From contig JBKQHQ010000110.1 of assembly GCA_052148715.1 (NCBI GenBank), positions 1 through 15,769 on the forward strand: a stretch of 15,769 nt of DNA. The letters are read 5' to 3'. Positions 13,674-15,769 of the stretch are shown piece after piece. Position 1 is the first letter of the stretch, and the number at the start of each line of letters is the position of its first letter. Under the pieces are notes generated by a model. That model saw only the letters and a list, made by a program, of their open reading frames with translations, searched no databases and was not told the origin of the DNA. The DNA comes from JBKQHQ01 sp052148715 (lineage in GTDB: Bacteria > Pseudomonadota > Alphaproteobacteria > Rhizobiales > Xanthobacteraceae). A program made the translations under genes and the position numbers.

Positions 13674-15524
13674 CTAGATCCCATCGATGATCTCCGACAG
13701 GCCGGGCGTCATCAGCACGATGGCCGCCGCCGCGCGCGCGGCATCTGTCGCGCTCGAAACCGCGATGCCGCAGTCGGCTTTCTTCAGCGCGGGCGCGTCA
13801 TTCACCCCGTCGCCGGTCATGCCGACGATGTGGCCGCGCTTTTGCAGGACATCTACGATGTGGAATTTGTGTTCGGGGAACACCTGGGCGAAACCGTCGG
13901 CCTTCTCGATGGAGTCGGCCAGCTGCGCCGTCTCTTGATGCTTCGTATCACCGAACCCGCCGGCGTCGAGGATATTGGTGCCCATCCCCAGTTTCTTGGC
14001 GGTTTCCTGGGCGATGGCCAGCGCGTCGCCGGTCACCATCTTGACTTTCACGCCCATCTGTCGCGCGGTCGCGATGGTTGCCTTGGCGTCCTCCCGTGGC
14101 GGATCGAACAGGGGAAGCACACCCAGAAACCGCCATTTGCCATCTCCGTCGGCGCGCGCCACGCCCAACGAGCGAAAGCCGCGCGCCGCGAAATCGTTGA
14201 CCGCCTTGTCGACGGCGGGCTTCACCTCTGCGGCATCGGTAGACAACGCCAAGATCACCTGCGGCGCGCCCTTCGTAACCTTGAATGTCTTTCCGTCCGG
14301 GCCCGTGACGGCGGCCTCGGTGCGTTTATGCACCGGGTCGAACGGCTGGAAATGGCCGAGCTTGTAGCCTTTCAAGGCCTCATCGTTTTTCAGGCCGCCC
14401 AGAACGGCCAGATCGATGGTGTCGTTATTGTCGGCGCGCGACGCCAGCGCGGCAGCGAGGATCACCTGCTCGGCGGGAATCTTGTTCACGCTGAATGGAT
14501 CGCCCAGCGTCAGCTTGTTCTGGGTCAGGGTGCCGGTCTTGTCCGCGCACAGCAAATCTACGCCCGCCAATTCCTCGATCGCCACCAACCGGGTCACGAT
14601 CGCCTTCTTCTTCGCCAGCAGGCGCGCGCCGACCACCATCGTCACCGACAGCACCGTGGGCATCGCCACGGGGATCGCGGCTACGGTCAGCACCAGGGCG
14701 AACTGCAAGGTGGTGAGGATCGGATCACCGCGGAAGATCGCGAAGGCAATGATCGTCGCCACCAGAACCACCGCGAGGATGATCAGGTAGTTGCCGATTT
14801 TGAGCACCGCGCGCTGAAAGTGGCTGACGGTTTGCGCCCCCTGCACCAGTTCCGCGGTCTTGCCGAAATAGGTGTTCGCACCCGTGGCATAGACCAGCGC
14901 GCCGATCTCGCCCTGACGAACGATCGAACCGGAGAACACTGCCTCGCCGGATTTGCGCGTGACGGGCAGCGACTCGCCCGTCAGCGCGGACTGATCCACT
15001 TCGATCGGGTCGCCTTCCAGCAAGCGCGCATCCGCCGGCACGATGTCGCCCATACGCACGCGGATGACGTCGCCTGGCACCAGCTCGCGCGCCGCCGGGG
15101 TGACCCACTTGCCGTCGCGTTTCACCCTGGCCTTGATCGCTAGCGTGGCCTTCAAGGCCGCGATGGCGTTGCCCGCCTGGTGCTCTTCCCAGAACCCGAC
15201 CAGGGCGTTGGCCAGAAGCAGAACCAGGATGATACCGAAGTCCGGCCAATGCTGGGCTACCGCCGACAGGATCACCGCCGCTTCGATCATCCACGGGATG
15301 GGACCCCAGAAGTAGGAGAGGAATTTCAGGAGCTCATTGGTCTTATTTTCTTCAATCTCGTTCGGCCCATATTGGGTCAGCCGTTTCTGCGCCTCGGCCG
15401 GAGTGAGGCCGTCCGATGACGACTCCAACTTTTTCTCCACCTCGCGCAGGGGCAAAGATTTCAAATCGTCCGTCGCAACGGCCTTCAATTTAGAGGGGAT
15501 TGGATGGCCAGCACTGGGTTTCAT
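13674..15524 (-). pseudogene. P-type (P3A-like) proton-pumping ATPase, N-terminal 616 residues, cut by an amber codon
   Basis: Plasma-membrane H+-ATPases of this type pump protons out at the cost of ATP. The visible part contains, in order: a cytoplasmic N-terminus (SLPLREVEKKLESSSDGLT), the first helices (FLSYFWGPIPWMIEAAVILS), the actuator motif ALTGESLPV, the helix pair with the conserved proline (LTVAAIPVAMPTVLSV), the phosphorylation site CADKTGTLTQNK with D328, the nucleotide-binding KGAPQ, and the hinge MTGDGVNDAPALKKAD. It ends in LSEIIDGI followed by TAG at codon 617, where intact relatives normally continue with a lysine-type residue and ESRRIFQRM. One base change (AAG or CAG to TAG) explains it. 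It is the first gene of the minus-strand cluster. The start at 15524 has only a weak AAAGA upstream. Sequencing error, suppression, or real loss of function remain possible. Confidence 0.88.
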
Positions 15525-15714
15525 CGTCGGTATTCTTTGGATCTTAGCGTTTCACGTTTGTGAATTGCAGCAGCGTCTCCCCGAAAAAGCTCCACATGCC
15601 CAAGGATATCGACGCCGCCTTAGATGGAGTGGTCAAAAGAGAACAGACTCGATCTGGTTAGATCGGCAAAAAATGGCCGCGTCTTAGTCCGGCGTCACGC
15701 CGAAATCTAAACGG
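15525..15714. other. intergenic region upstream of the proton ATPase, no certain gene
   Basis: This stretch should hold the promoter of the minus-strand cluster. On the minus strand a TTGACC is present around 15634, but no convincing -10 hexamer follows at 16-18 bases. On the plus strand an open frame from a GTG at 15560 to the TAG at 15661 contains MPKDIDAALDGVVKREQTRS from the ATG at 15596. It has no good ribosome binding site and no family I recognise. It ends 54 bases before the plus-strand terminator, so a short transcript across this region is possible. Confidence 0.35.
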
Positions 15715-15756
15715 GCTCCGGTTGCTCACCACGCCCAGGCAACCGGAGCATTTTTA
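15715..15756 (+). terminator. intrinsic terminator, plus strand
   Basis: A perfect 11-bp stem, GCTCCGGTTGC at 15715-15725 and GCAACCGGAGC at 15739-15749, with a 13-base loop, is followed by ATTTTTATT. The T run is only on the plus-strand side, so it ends a transcript running left to right, although every recognisable gene on this side of the window is on the minus strand. The transcript it ends is therefore unidentified. Confidence 0.8.
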
Positions 15757-15769
15757 TTCCCGCGCCAGG

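Noticed and set aside
13482..15143. Long plus-strand open frame of 553 codons opposite the ATPase gene
   Set aside because: It lies fully antisense to a gene with all P-type ATPase motifs. Its product is rich in His, Arg, Gln and Asp without domain signs, typical of a shadow frame in GC-rich DNA.

Overview
The window looks like accessory or catabolic DNA from a GC-rich proteobacterium. An alphaproteobacterium of the Rhizobiales (Bradyrhizobium/Rhodopseudomonas-like) is the best guess. This rests on the codon style, the short 6-phosphogluconate dehydrogenase, the GAGGDLTKR-type glucose-6-phosphate dehydrogenase, and the grouping of phosphoketolase, GH65 phosphorylase, PPK2 and a P-type proton ATPase. 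The assignment is inference; there is no rRNA or other marker gene here.

Layout. Positions 1-823 hold the right part of an ISL3-family insertion sequence (transposase C-terminus plus a probable terminal repeat). Next comes a tightly packed plus-strand cluster: a small four-helix membrane protein (886-1464), 6-phosphogluconate dehydrogenase gnd (1487-2533), glucose-6-phosphate dehydrogenase zwf (2538-4151), two tandem Cof-type HAD phosphatases (4148-5868), an 81-residue unknown protein (5865-6110), phosphoketolase xfp (6121-8550) and a truncated acetate kinase (8570-8779). From gnd to xfp the genes overlap or are separated by no more than 10 bases, so they probably form one operon. Facing it is a minus-strand cluster, read right to left: a P-type proton-pumping ATPase broken by an in-frame amber codon (15524-12924), PPK2 polyphosphate kinase (12867-11998), a 35-residue leader ORF (11948-11841), a beta-phosphoglucomutase-like HAD enzyme (11844-11101) and a GH65 disaccharide phosphorylase (11089-8720). 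The right edge carries a clear intrinsic terminator on the plus strand with no recognisable plus-strand gene before it.

How the genes fit together (inference from family knowledge). GH65 splits an alpha-linked disaccharide with phosphate, giving glucose and beta-glucose-1-phosphate. The mutase turns the latter into glucose-6-phosphate without spending ATP. Zwf and Gnd oxidise this to ribulose-5-phosphate, and after epimerisation phosphoketolase cleaves xylulose-5-phosphate to acetyl-phosphate and glyceraldehyde-3-phosphate. Acetate kinase would then recover ATP. PPK2 exchanges phosphate between polyphosphate and nucleotides, and the proton ATPase would use ATP to pump protons. The locus thus reads as a phosphate-economical sugar and energy module. 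No 6-phosphogluconolactonase, intact ribulose-phosphate epimerase or transketolase is present in the window.

The locus shows decay and remodelling: acetate kinase is cut off after its first phosphate-binding loop and runs into the 3' end of the opposing GH65 gene, the ATPase has a single nonsense codon, and an IS sits at the left edge. The most curious local features are a threefold 36-base repeat at the start of xfp, the leader ORF with a strong ribosome binding site overlapping the mutase start, and an orphan terminator at the right edge.
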